From assembly GCF_030272615.1 (NCBI RefSeq), contig NC_081415.1:235535803-235599802 (forward strand): DNA of 64,000 nt. Direction: 5' to 3'. Numbering within the stretch: position 1 is the first letter of the stretch; each line of letters starts with the position of its first letter. The notes under the pieces are model-generated. The model was not told the DNA's origin. It did not search any database and was given only the letters and a program-made list of their open reading frames with translations. This stretch comes from Cryptomeria japonica (lineage: Eukaryota > Streptophyta > Pinopsida > Cupressales > Cupressaceae). This document shows, piece by piece, positions 35,692-46,868 of this stretch. The translations under genes and the position numbers were made by a program.

Positions 35692-36354
35692 TTATTTTCC
35701 TTTTATGATTGCTATTTTTTTTCCAGTTTCTTCTTTTGAACTACTATTGTTAATTTCAATCTTTTGCCTTTTTCCACTCTCTCTAATTTCGTCTTCTCTT
35801 TTCTTTCTAATGATTTTTTTAAGTTCATATAATTGTGTATTTTGGTGATATATCGCATGTTTGTATTCAAGTTTTAATAGTGGTTCAAAATGACGACTAC
35901 GAGGATTAGCATCATGGAACAAGATGTAACATCGCTCACTTTTCAATGATTTGTTGTAGTGCAAGTACTTCTTCCCTGCTGTCATTGACCAAACACATAT
36001 TTGTATTTTTAACCAGTTTGATAGCCAATGTATACAAAATATGTCTCCCCATAATCCAACTTCAGTGGGTGGTGCATATGGTTTTGCAGACAATCTCATC
36101 TTATGTAGATATGTTTCTTAATTTGGGACATTGTGTAGTTCAAGAAGAGTAGGTGGATCTAGTTCAAGGTTGTATGAGTTGATTGCTTCTATTTCACCTC
36201 TTGCAAGACATGTTTCAAAGTAGTTGATTGTCCCATTTCGGAGTTCAATTGATGTGTATTTTTCTTCCAACAGTAGTCCGAAGGAATTAAATAAATAGTC
36301 ACCTACATTGTACTTGAAATTGTGTGCTCTGTATAGTCCATGGTAGTTTAGCAC
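35692..36354 (-). pseudogene. OTU-type cysteine protease domain of the Helentron, active site altered
   Basis: Two frames, 36354-36118 and 36099-35692, join into an OTU-like domain. VGDYLFNSFGLLLEEKYTS stands where relatives have GDCLF or GDGNCLF, then GLWGDIFCIHWLSNWLKIQI, and ANPRSRHFEPLL, whose His matches the catalytic histidine position. The nucleophile cysteine appears to be tyrosine here. Reading upstream, open sequence continues to about 36440 with one stop. OTU domains occur in animal Helentrons and are thought to be proteases or deubiquitinases. There is a stop between the two frames, after HNVPN. Confidence 0.7.
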
Positions 36355-36480
36355 ATTGTCAATGTTTTATATTTGTTGTCGAGCGGAACACTTGTAACTA
36401 TCAACATCTACTACCTCCATTTCTTCGTTGTCGGTTTTTTTTTTTTTTTTTATATTTTGGTATATTTTTGGAGAATAAAA

Positions 36481-37931
36481 ATTGGCTATTGTTGATTGTG
36501 TCAGCTCATCTTGTGATTGTTTAATATGTATGGAGTAGGTTGTATTTCACTTAGCTTGTGAAGTTTAATTGTGTGGCATATCTCTTGTTTGTGAATACAT
36601 GTGTCGATATCTGCGACAAAAGTAGACAATGTGAGTACAATATGCTTTTGTTGTATGTATTTTTTTTTAATGTACCTAATTACTTGCACTATTGAAAAGC
36701 TATAATTATTATTAACTAATGCATATATATCTATTTTCAAATGCATTCAGTAAACCATGGATTAAAGTTGTTTAATTCTAAAATGTTTATATATCATTTC
36801 ATAATTCATAGTAATTGCAATTGTATAAATTATTCTTCTCTAAATTATTTCATGTATTAAATTATGGTTTTCATTTCCTATTTCAAAATACCTACAAGAA
36901 AGACAACAATGAATACAAGTTGTAAATGATTCTACTAGTTATATTGTATAGTCGTTAAAAGTATAGGTGATTTGTACATTAACGACAAGTAAGGCGTAAA
37001 CAATTTCAAATGCTACTATGTATTCTTCTATAGATTTTGATGATAAGGGAGCACTACAAATTATGTTTATTGACAGAAATATTGTTTACAAATTCATCAC
37101 CAACCCACCTAAGGTAGCATTTCATAGTTTCAAATATTTTTCAAATGCAGTGAAGAAGAAGGCGACCCTAATTCTTCATAGGTGCATTGGTGAAACGAAG
37201 ATAATTAAATCCAATTTCCTTCCAACATAGTTTTCCATAAGACACACAACCTTCAATATAATGCTTGAGAAGAACCTTCTAGGCCTTACATCCTTCAATG
37301 GTGCAAATAATCCACTTAGCACAAAGAGTAATAATATGTTTAAGAACATCAAGAATGCTCATGTCAACTTTTACATGGAATAAGAAACAAATTTCCCATA
37401 GATGATCTAATTCCCAAGGTCAATTACAAGACATGCATATAGATTACCTAGTAATACAACAATATCATAGAATGTATTAAAGAAAATTGATATGTCAACC
37501 AAATCATTTAGACACAAACTCTTCTATTTAGATTGAATAGGATAAATGTATAAAGACTCAAGATTAGAATCTATTATGTCACTTCTATTTTATAAAATAA
37601 ATAAATAAAGTATTTATGTAAGTAGGGTTTTTTATAGGCTGTTAAATATGGTGACAAGTGCCACAAGTATATGTTGTTCTAACTATATATACATGGTGGT
37701 GAAAAATCATCCTTATGTTAGTAATTAGCTAACAAAGTCAAACTTGAAGCATTTGTAAATAATACAAACATATAAAGCTTACTATCACAACAAATATTTG
37801 GCTGGAAATAGTTTGCACCCTTCATATTTAATCTTTCAATATCTCTGCAAAGAAGGGGCTTGGCAAAGAGTTTGCACATTCTCTGAAATTTTGTTATAGT
37901 TCAAACTATAATAATTTTTTTGCACAACTCT
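36481..37931. other. Probable 5' region of the Helitron and AT-rich intergenic DNA
   Basis: The minus frame 36746-36501 could belong to the Helitron leader, but it has no recognisable motif. The rest is AT-rich with no supported gene. The 5' terminus of the Helitron was not located. Confidence 0.4.
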
Positions 37932-38880
37932 TCACATTGATTGCTTAACAATGTCTTGCAAATATGTGCATAGTTCGATATTGTAGTCTTCCAATTGCTT
38001 TAAGGTTTTTTCTATCTTGGCTAAGTCCTTATTTACTTGTTGCACCTCTAACTGAAATTTTGGACATAGCTGACAACATTGTTTTCTTTCCTGTGGTAGG
38101 CTACAACCCTTCTGTCTCAAGGAACAATAGTCATTGCATTGATGTTCAATTGATATGTCATTATTGAACTGTTCACTATTTGACATGCCTTCCACATTTA
38201 AAATTTTGTCAGTTGTAATCTGAAGCTGTGTGGAGAAATTGTCAGCTTTGTGGCATAAAGTATTTTGTTGAAGCCAAACTTGACTATCCTCTACAATATA
38301 TGAGAAGAAGGTATTTTTAGTGAATTCAATTACTGCATAGCAATGCCAAAAATTGGGAAAATCACTTAGAAATAAGGTTCATACCAGTTATTTGATGTAG
38401 GTATACACACTTTGAAGTTGTGTGTCCTACTTTTTCCAAGGCTAGAGTTGACAAATGAGGTGTAGCATTATAATTTTCAAAACAATTACAGGTAATTAGA
38501 CCTTCATAACTGTCTCCTTTGCCTTTAATAATGTCACAAATAGTTGGCTAGAAAATGTATTTGTGGACAATATCACTCAACAATCCACTACCTGGGGAAG
38601 CAGTTATTGTGCTTACCTTTTCCAGTGTTGGGGTAAATGGATTTGATGAAAACAACTATAAAGTATTAGTTGACAACCTGCAATCACTTGCTTGAATGAT
38701 TTGATTAACATTGTCAATGTCTATGGTATTATGTACAATGGAATTAGCATACATGATTGGTTTACTATAAATAGCTGCTCTAGACATTGGGCTACTGAGA
38801 TGGTTAATATGAGGAGGACAATCAAAATTTGAAAATAAGCATCGAGTTGTGCAAGTATTATACTTTCCTTTCTTTATCTA
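37932..38880 (-). pseudogene. Unrecognised decayed protein gene with Cys-rich and coiled-coil parts
   Basis: Reading the minus strand from about 38880 gives a long near-open frame. It contains FDCPPHINHLSSPMSRAA, then EKVSTITASPGSGLLSDIV, YEGLITCNCFENYNATPHLS, EKVGHTTSKCVYLHQ and, after a frameshift near 38380, NFWHCYAVIEFTKNTFFSYI. It ends with KGCSLPQERKQCCQLCPKF and a heptad-like EVQQVNKDLAKIEKTLKQLE. I see two in-frame stops (near 38650 and 38550) and one frameshift. The GLITCNC...H pattern vaguely recalls plant Cys-rich chromatin-protein segments, but I do not claim the family. It sits upstream of the Helitron on the same strand and could be a captured or host gene fragment. Confidence 0.5.
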
Positions 38881-40378
38881 ACTACATTTTTTTGGCAGAG
38901 ATGACAAAGGACTTATGTATTTTTAGCAATCTCTCTGTATTTTTCTTAGCTTTCTTGAACCCCTTGATACAAAACCATTAAACAATGAACGATGAAAAGA
39001 AGTAGTAGAATATTACTACATTACATGTCAATAAAGTAATGAATAGAGGAGTGTCGTTTATTATCATAAGCATCACAAATACGATGCACGTCTCTACAAA
39101 GAGAGCACCTAGTTCTAATCGCAAGTTACTTTGATAGACAGGGGCAACCATTGTTTTAAATTTTATAGTACTCTACTACTATGCACATGGTAATTTCATG
39201 ACCTATACAAAATGTATCCGAGTTTAGTAATTTGAATATGTGTCCTGTATAACAATATCATAATGAATATCAATGAAAAAACAAATTTTCTTGTACAAAA
39301 TTTAAATGAGTGTTTTGATTAATTTTTTTTTGTGCCTATGGAACTACATTGTATCTACAATGGTAAGTTCATTTATCTAAACAACAATGAGAATATGCCA
39401 AGATCATTTATTATTGTGAAGATTTTTTCCTTCTCAATAGAACTACATTATCTCTACAATGCTAGGTTGAGTTCACAGTAATATTAAATTTGTACTTAAA
39501 ATTTGAAGAAGTGAATTGTACCTGTATTGCTGAAATTTCATGGTAGTATTTCAGCTGATTTCCCTTAAATTTAGCAAAATTGGGCTAATTTGAACCCTGC
39601 AAGACAACTAATCGACATAATGTGTCAGAACCTACTTCATTGTGATGTCAACTATTTTTATTTGCTTAAGATTTGCAAACAGAAAGAATATTTTTAAGTC
39701 ATTGTTGGATTTATTACTATAAAGAAGAAATATTAAATTAATTAAACATTTGTACACATAAGGGCTAACTAAATCCATATACGAGGTATTTTCAACTCAA
39801 TATAATAGAAAAGAACGACAAAGAAATTTTTTGGTAACTCATAAATTTGTTACTTTTTACATAGACAAATAAAATATTTCTTACATGTTAGTTATATGTA
39901 AAAATAGATAGTTATATTAATATCATTTCTTTCAACCAAAAATTAATATGTTGTAATTAAGTATTGATTTCATATTGAATATTGTAATGTTTTAAGTGAT
40001 TGGGTAGTGATATTTTTGTGCATTGTTGTTGTTTTTCCCTTGTTTACTAATTAAAAATCTGACATATTAAGTTTATGACATGCACAATTCATGATTGCAA
40101 TTACCAATTTCACATTTTCACACACATACATCTTAAATAGCAATAACAATGACACATTTAAATGTATACTTCCTTGTGAAAATGTCTTATGTTTATGGCT
40201 GAAATATAGTGATAGTAGTAAACATTAGAACACATATAGCTTTTATAGTAGAATAGTAAAGCATAAACATAGGTGCATGACAAATATGTGCATGCAAATT
40301 AAGAAGACACTTGTGAAGCAAGTGTGGGAAGTGCAATTGTAATAGGTGGATGAAGAGGAAGATGTGTGTATAAGAACA
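38881..40378. other. AT-rich, no gene recognised
   Basis: No supported reading frame is seen. It may contain introns joining the two unrecognised minus-strand frames on either side, but no splice pair could be established. Confidence 0.4.
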
Positions 40379-40803
40379 TCAGTGTTCTTTCAAGGCATGC
40401 ATACAAACTAGCTCACAATTATTGTTCACAACAACTTTTACAACATTGTAAACACAAGAAGCTGCATCACATAGTGCTATTGTGTCAGGTGAGAATATAC
40501 CCCCCAAAAGACCATTATGGTTTCTTGCATCATAAGCATTGATAGCTACATTGTAAGAAATCGGTGGAGTGAAATAGTCTTGAATATATGAATTTGCAAA
40601 CTTTTGCACAAATTTTGGGTCCTGGACCAAGTCCATGCAATTTGACAGGAAACAGGACACCACATCATTGTAGTAAACTGAACTAGAAGAATTCTGCAAG
40701 AATTATTCACCTAATATCATCCTCAGAGACTCTTCAATGGAGGGAGAATGAAAACGAAATATGTGTGCCATTGTAGTCGTATCAATTGGCTCAATAATTG
40801 GAC
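40379..40803 (-). pseudogene. Unrecognised frame, possible gene fragment
   Basis: A frame beginning near 40803 reads PIIEPIDTTTMAHIFRFHSP, SIEESLRMILGE, then one stop (near 40706). It continues LQNSSSSVYYNDVVSCFLSN to ALKEH and a stop at 40379. The residue mix looks like real protein (VVSCFLSNCMDLVQDPKFVQ, GGIFSPDTIALCDAASCV), but I recognise no domain. It is on the same strand as the decayed gene at 37932-38880 and might be an exon of it. Confidence 0.4.
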
Positions 40804-42757
40804 AATCTCATTTTGGTGGCATAATATATATTCGCTTATTGCTTGTCACAATGTACATTCTGTGATAATATTGAATTTGATGTAGCATAAGCATAATTGA
40901 AGTACCATCATTTTTAAAAAAAATTGAATTCTTTATAAATCTTTATCTCACTTAAACAAATATGTCTATAAATTTTGATTTCGTATTTAATAAATATTAA
41001 TGAGAAGTTCAAACAATATATATTACTTTTAATGATTTGAAAAAAATATCAATGCATGAGTTAAATTAAAAAACAATCAATTTGTCAACAGCTAATGTTG
41101 TTACAAAATTTAAACAAGGATATAATAGAGTCGCACTAGTTAAGTACCATTACAAGATATAATGAATAAGAAGTTGAAATTGCAATCAACAAAATAGAAT
41201 ATATTCAAAGCTCACATGCAGCAGATGAATTTATAGATTGCATGTACCAAACCAATTTATATACAACTATATTCCTAAAATTTAAGTTTATTACAAAAAT
41301 TTATGTTACATTTAAAAATATACATATAAATAGTTTGTATTAAATGTGAAGAAAAATATTTTATAATATATTACATATTTCTTTAAATATTATAACTGTA
41401 GAAATCAATATCGTACCATTCAAATTTATAAGACAATTTCAACATTTTTTTGTTAGACTTTAATACTACCTATTTTTAATAACAAAATAATATAAAATAT
41501 ACTGCATAACTTATCTTTATTAAGATGCTTTAAAAAAAAAAAAAAAAAGATATATTAACAAACATTACTTGACTTTTATTTGTTTGTTACAAAGGTTTCT
41601 TTTACTTTACAAGTACAAAATCTTTTTATACAAAAGGTCTAATAGAAATCTAAATTGCCTCCTTTAATTATTGACATGTCAAGGTAAATATAAAACAAAC
41701 TCTAACATTCTTAAATATTACCTCTGTCAAAATTTTAGAATAGGCCTATGGACAATGTCAAATGTCAAAATGTCCATGACAAGCAAATGTACAATATTTT
41801 TAATACTATATGCCAAATCACAACGAATACAAAAACAGGTATTGTTATAACGTATCCAATTTCCACGTTGAAGACCAGCAATCCATGTGTTTTCTCTATG
41901 ATTCCACATTTGGCATCTATTTTGATTACATGCCTATGAACAAACAATGATTTTTTTGTAATAAATCTGTCTACGGTTTTAAACTATGATTTTTATGAAT
42001 TGTATCCACGACTTGCAACTATCAGTTGGTGAGATTGGCCATTTCAATACTTTTAGCTTCTATCGCCTACTGATTTATGAACTGCATATTTGCAATTTAA
42101 TTTATCTAATGCCTTGATTTATATCAGAGTTGTTAAATTTTGAACTACATATTTGTTAAAAAAATACTTCACATCATACACCCCAGCTATGGTGAATTTT
42201 ACAAGGCATCATTTTTTTTTCAAACATTTGTTGAAGTGGGTTAAATTAGCTTGATAAAATTAAGTTTGAGTAGGTATATCTAATAAGGAGACTATTTTCT
42301 TACAGCGTAATGTAAAAGATCAACAAGAAGAGAAAGCGACATTACAATCCAGATGTAGAGAGGAGCATATACAGAGTCAATATACATATCTTGTTCTTCT
42401 ACTAGTCCTAGCTACTGGAAGCAGAAAGTATATGAAGTGCTAGCTTTGTTGTGGTTTAATAAATACGATTGAGTTTTTTATATAATAAAATATAAAAAAA
42501 TTGATATTGTAAATTAATGCTAACCTCCCTGTCTGCTTTGTGTGTGCTAGATGTCTAAAAACGTGGAGTTTTGAGTGCATGGCATTTGTCTTTTCAGTGT
42601 TAGAGGTATGAAACGTGGGTTTATCTCAATGGCATACTCCAATGTTTTGACATGTGGTTTTTTGATTTTACAAGGACCTTAGTCTAAAGACCTAAAAACT
42701 TACCTAAAGCTTTGGCAATCCATAATGTGAAGAATTTTAGCATGCCTATCGAAAATA
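40804..42757. other. AT-rich intergenic, no gene recognised
   Basis: Only short overlapping frames are present (for example 41727-41947 on both strands) without family features. A poly-A run lies near 41530. Confidence 0.5.
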
Positions 42758-43729
42758 ATGGAGTCTATACCTGGCGCCCTGTACGGTCGGGGCGTTGTGA
42801 AGTTAGAGGTCATGGGCCTGAATTTCCGCAGTCCTCCTAAACTATTGTTTTCACACAGAATGGGGCCTGGTTTGGTTTATTCATTAAGTTCAACAAATAA
42901 ATTGCAAATAGTTAGCAGCAGGGTTTGGAGATTGGTGAAGGTAAGTAAGGAAAGGGATAATGTTACTGTGACTCGTAGAACTAGTGCATATATACATAGA
43001 ATTTATCTGAATATACCTCCCGGGTCAGTGGAATTTAGACGAAGAAAGTTTGTGACGAGGTGTGAGTCGGAGGGAAGCGATTCAATGGCATATGCTGATA
43101 GGATGGAAAATAATAATGTTGGGGAAGGCAATGATAAAGGATCATAGGGTTTTGGTGAGGGAAATGGTGAAAATTAGAGTCAGTTTTATGGCAAAAGTGG
43201 TGGTGAAGCCTTGGGGAAAAGCACTGAGATAGAATTGGCAGGGGATGCTATGGTAGTGTTAGAAAATGTTGTTTCTTTTGTTGCTATGGCATCAAATTTA
43301 ACAGATGACAATGTTAAAAATTATGGAAGAGGTGATAAGGGGGCAGAAAAGGGTTTTGAGGAGTATATTAGAGGTGAGGAATATTCACTGGAGTCAACAA
43401 AAGAGTCATTGGAAGATGCTTTGAAGAAATTGGTGCATGCTAGGAAGAATTGTAACATGTTTGAGAAAAAGGCTCAAAGAATCTCTAAGATGGCAATTAC
43501 ATTGAGAGACGAAGCAACAGAGGCTCGTAAGGATGTTGATGATGCAATAGCCATGGTCCAACAGTTGATTAGTGAGGAAATTGGAGCAGAATAGGCATTC
43601 AACAAGGCTAAGATGGCGGCCTCTATTGCAGAGACACAAACAAAGTTAGCTCTAGCAACATTACAGAAAGCATAGGACAAGATCAAAGAACAAGTGAGAT
43701 TAGTAGCATCCAGCACCCTAACAGATTAG
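42758..43729 (+). pseudogene. KEA1/KEA2-like K+/H+ antiporter N-terminal fragment, broken
   Basis: One frame runs for about 324 codons with premature stops near 43145, 43178, 43592 and 43673. The second half has ALKKLVHARKNCNMFEKKAQ, RISKMAITLRDEATEARKDV, MVQQLISEEIG, and FNKAKMAASIAETQTKLALA. This matches the long coiled-coil N-terminal region of the plastid envelope antiporters KEA1 and KEA2, upstream of their membrane domain. The first 80 residues (basic, Ser-rich) could be the transit peptide. No membrane domain follows. With four stops and no antiporter core this is a gene fragment; how it arrived (DNA duplication, retro-copy or capture) is not visible. EXORDIUM-like gene 3 lies downstream on the other strand. 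Confidence 0.62.
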
Positions 43730-45790
43730 TTATGGGCAGGTAAATCCTTACAATAAGTCTTCTACTCAAATTTCTCTACACAAGCACTATCTGAGATGTT
43801 TATGAACAAGAAACTCATTGAAATTAATACAAAAGTGAAATTAAATTTGCGTAATACAAGTTATTGCTTAGCTCATTTTCTGCTCATCCTCACAAAAGCA
43901 GAGGAATTATATACTTCCTTGGAAACCAACTTGAAGGATAGAAAAGAGACTAAAAACTACAACAGTATAAGAAACGGGCACTTAGCCAGGTTATATTTTG
44001 AGACACCAATGTATAATCTGGTATTTCCAAAAGAATTTAAATAGTTTAAATAAGGTTTCAGTTTCCTATTCTTAAAAATGAAAATTCATTGCATATGTGC
44101 GAGATGCTACCAATTTAGAAGCAGTTTCAAAGCATACCTCTTTTTTGTCTATTTGGGAGGGAACCCAACTTCAAACAGTAAATAGGCTCTCCAATAAGCT
44201 TGCCAAATTTGAAGCCAACACACAAACTAAGAGATCAATAAGAACTGGTTTGAGAAAGCCTGTCAGCAACTCAAAAAAAAAAGTTACAAGTTTACAAGAA
44301 AGTCCTTGTCAATTTTTGTTAGTTTAAAAGGATACCTTTACCTCTCTGTATGTACTGTAGATCTCTAAGAAACCACAAACAATAGTGGAAGAACAAAGAA
44401 AACTGGAAACCGTTATCAGACAATGCAAGCCTATCAGAGAATGCAATCTTATATATTTAGCAAAACTGATAACTGAATGAATACATTACCTGCAAGAACT
44501 AATAAAATGAGTGAACATTCTAGAGGTCGAGACAATATTAAATATCACCAACTATCGCTTTGGAAAAGGGGAATTTACCAAAATACAGGATTCAACATTT
44601 TGTCGACAAATAATGAGGTCTACAGTGGCACATATTGGATACAGAGAGGCCAATACATGTATATTGTACTCTTTGAACAATGTTGTGCATTCAATTTATA
44701 GCCAATTGTCAAAGATGAATTAAATATGCTTTCAATGTAATTCATTTTGCCAAGCGAATGCATACCATCAAAGAATATTTAATTATATTCTGGTGCATCT
44801 TAGTCAATCAAAGAAGATTTGAAAAGATGTTTTGGGAAAGGAACCATCAAATATCATTATGGAGAAGACAAAAATATATTGTCTTTTTGGGTGCTCAAAA
44901 TATTATTGCCTAACAAATAAATATTTCAAATTAGAAAATATATTTTTTGCACTGACTATTTGGAGTGAAGACCAATAGGAAAGAAGATAATTTGCAAGAC
45001 ATTTTGCCTCATTTTTAACTATACAACTCCCTGCAAATATCTAAAAATACCGTGACATGATTGGCTGGGCTAAAAAAACAAATGCATCCAATGCATGCAT
45101 TAGTATCCCTGCCTATAGACAAGAACTAATAATGTATGATGACAATGATGGTTACAATAATATTTTAAATTTTGACTTGTGTGCATTAATAAAAGACGTC
45201 CATTGAACTTTAAAAACATCACTTTCTTCTAATAAAAAAGAGAAATTGTATGAATATGATCAATACAAATACAAATGGATTCATATGCCTTGACAACTTC
45301 CACACTATTGATGACTTTTCTATTGCTTTAGACTATAATAACTACAACCTGCATCCTCTACACAGACCTTCCTCTTGATTCTATATCTATGGTAATTAAA
45401 TTAAGAGGGTTAACTATAGTATTTGTCTACTTCCAATTACAAACCAGTGTCTCATTATTAAATTCGTATAAAATGTTTGCGAGTAATGTTGGTGCATTTT
45501 ATCTTTCTTAAATTTACTTTAACAGTTTTAAATTAAAACTGCATGGTTTAAAGAAAATCACCATATTTTAATGTGAAAACTTCGTTTTAGGTCCTAATCA
45601 CTACCCCTTTTATCATTTCGTTTTATAACTAAACGCATTCATTGATCCCTCTTTAAGATTCTTAGAAGTTTATGGTATGTAAAGAGCTTCTCCTCTACAA
45701 GGAAATTTAAACAGGAAAACACCATGAAAATACTTTTACAGCTACGCAGTTTATGAAAATTAACAAAGAATAATTTTATTAAATTTGTAT
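43730..45790. other. Intergenic, no gene recognised
   Basis: Short frames at 43796-44044 and 44097-44327 continue after the KEA-like fragment, but I see no family similarity in them. The rest is AT-rich DNA including the 3' side of EXORDIUM-like gene 3. Confidence 0.45.
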
Positions 45791-46747
45791 TCATTCATGA
45801 ACATTTACAGAAATGCAAGACTTGGTAGCAGGATCCCACATGGCCGGCAGTAAAAACTGACGCTCACTAACTCCATGCGCGTTATAACTTGCTCCCGTTG
45901 TTCTGTCTACCAACACCTCACCTGGGTAACCCGGGTACGCCCCTTTCCCGTAAATTCCGGTACAAGCCGACACGGCCTCCAGCGGGGCAGCAGCATCACC
46001 CTGAAAATATCCCGTACTAAATGGGTTTGTCACAGCTCCTGCCAAAACAGTCGCAATGTTGATGATCATTCCATCGATGCCCACGTCAGCATTAGGGGGC
46101 AGCAAAGGAGGGGTCTGAGGACCGTAGAGGGGCTGATGAAACGGCCACGCACACTCACCGGGGCACTGACTAACTGAGTTACCCACCCACGCATACGGAA
46201 GACGGGATCGTAATGTGTGGTCATGGTATCCACAAGAGCTAACGCAGAATCTCTCCGCCGCCACATCATCAGACGTCAGTACCAAATAAATTGCGTTTGT
46301 ATGGCTCGCCGGCGGCGGCAGAGCTCTGGATTTGACGGCGTTCTCAACCAGTGCGGCAATGTCCGTCCTTTTCAACAACTTGCCAAGAGAATACGAATCG
46401 TCCATATTCTGCTTCCCCAGCCTTGCAATGCTCATAGTGGCTCCATTAGAGGCGCCACTCTTGTATTTTTCCGTAGTCTTCCACCAGGTGGAAACAGAAG
46501 GCTGCTTGTCTTTCCCTTGCAATTTTGCAGCGAGAGACTGCAAATAGTCAGCCACAATGGACCGCTGAACAGGACTAAATTTTCCATACCAGATCACATG
46601 AACATCAATAATCTTTGTGGAGAGCAGAGGGCCTTTATGATAAGCTAGAACCAGAGGCTGCTCCTTCACCAAATTAGCATACGCACCAGCTGTGCACAGT
46701 TCGAGAGCAAATAGAAGCACTAATACCCTAACACTAAGATACCCCAT
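45791..46747 (-). CDS. EXL: EXORDIUM-like (PHI-1 family) secreted protein, copy 3
   Basis: This is an intact, intron-less 318-residue member of the EXORDIUM family, clearly diverged from the near-identical pair at 24055 and 51507. It has a signal peptide (residues 1-24, SVRVLVLLFALELCTAGAYA) but lacks the short ARPLFHWRK-like stretch after it. Family blocks are DVHVIWYGKFSPVQRSIVAD, RFCVSSCGYH, YAWVGNSVSQCPGECAWPFH, DVGIDGMIINIATVLAGAV, YFQGDAAAPLEAVSACTG and FLLPAMWDPATKSC. It extends a few residues past the usual end (ISVNVHE). It lies in the spacer between the duplication arms on the minus strand, like copy 2. The start is the first ATG after a good TATA box at 46861-46868. Expected location is the apoplast. 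Confidence 0.96.
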   Translation of the reverse strand: MGYLSVRVLVLLFALELCTAGAYANLVKEQPLVLAYHKGPLLSTKIIDVHVIWYGKFSPVQRSIVADYLQSLAAKLQGKDKQPSVSTWWKTTEKYKSGASNGATMSIARLGKQNMDDSYSLGKLLKRTDIAALVENAVKSRALPPPASHTNAIYLVLTSDDVAAERFCVSSCGYHDHTLRSRLPYAWVGNSVSQCPGECAWPFHQPLYGPQTPPLLPPNADVGIDGMIINIATVLAGAVTNPFSTGYFQGDAAAPLEAVSACTGIYGKGAYPGYPGEVLVDRTTGASYNAHGVSERQFLLPAMWDPATKSCISVNVHE

Positions 46748-46860
46748 CTCAGACTCTTTAAAACCACGATGTTTATATCAGGTGCAATCCAGATATAGCC
46801 TGTCGGTTGAACTCCAAACTAAGTACTGTTGATGTGTTGTGCATTGTTAAGGATATGATC

Positions 46861-46868
46861 TTATATAG
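46861..46868 (-). promoter_or_regulatory. TATA box of EXORDIUM-like gene 3
   Basis: The minus strand reads CCCCTATATAAGA, about 115 bases before the ATG at 46747. Confidence 0.65.

Larger units (their letters stand above)
29032..36480 (-). mobile_element. Decayed Helentron-type Helitron
   Basis: On the minus strand the modules run OTU-type protease, Cys-rich region, Rep, Pif1-type helicase, EEP endonuclease, RPA-like protein. That set, especially the endonuclease after the helicase, is characteristic of Helentrons and not of the usual plant Helitrons that carry only Rep-helicase and RPA. Numerous stops and frameshifts break every module, so the element is dead. Exact ends were not found; the limits given are those of recognisable protein similarity. 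Confidence 0.85.

Noticed and set aside
46217-46648. 143-codon plus-strand frame
   Set aside because: Antisense shadow of EXORDIUM-like gene 3.
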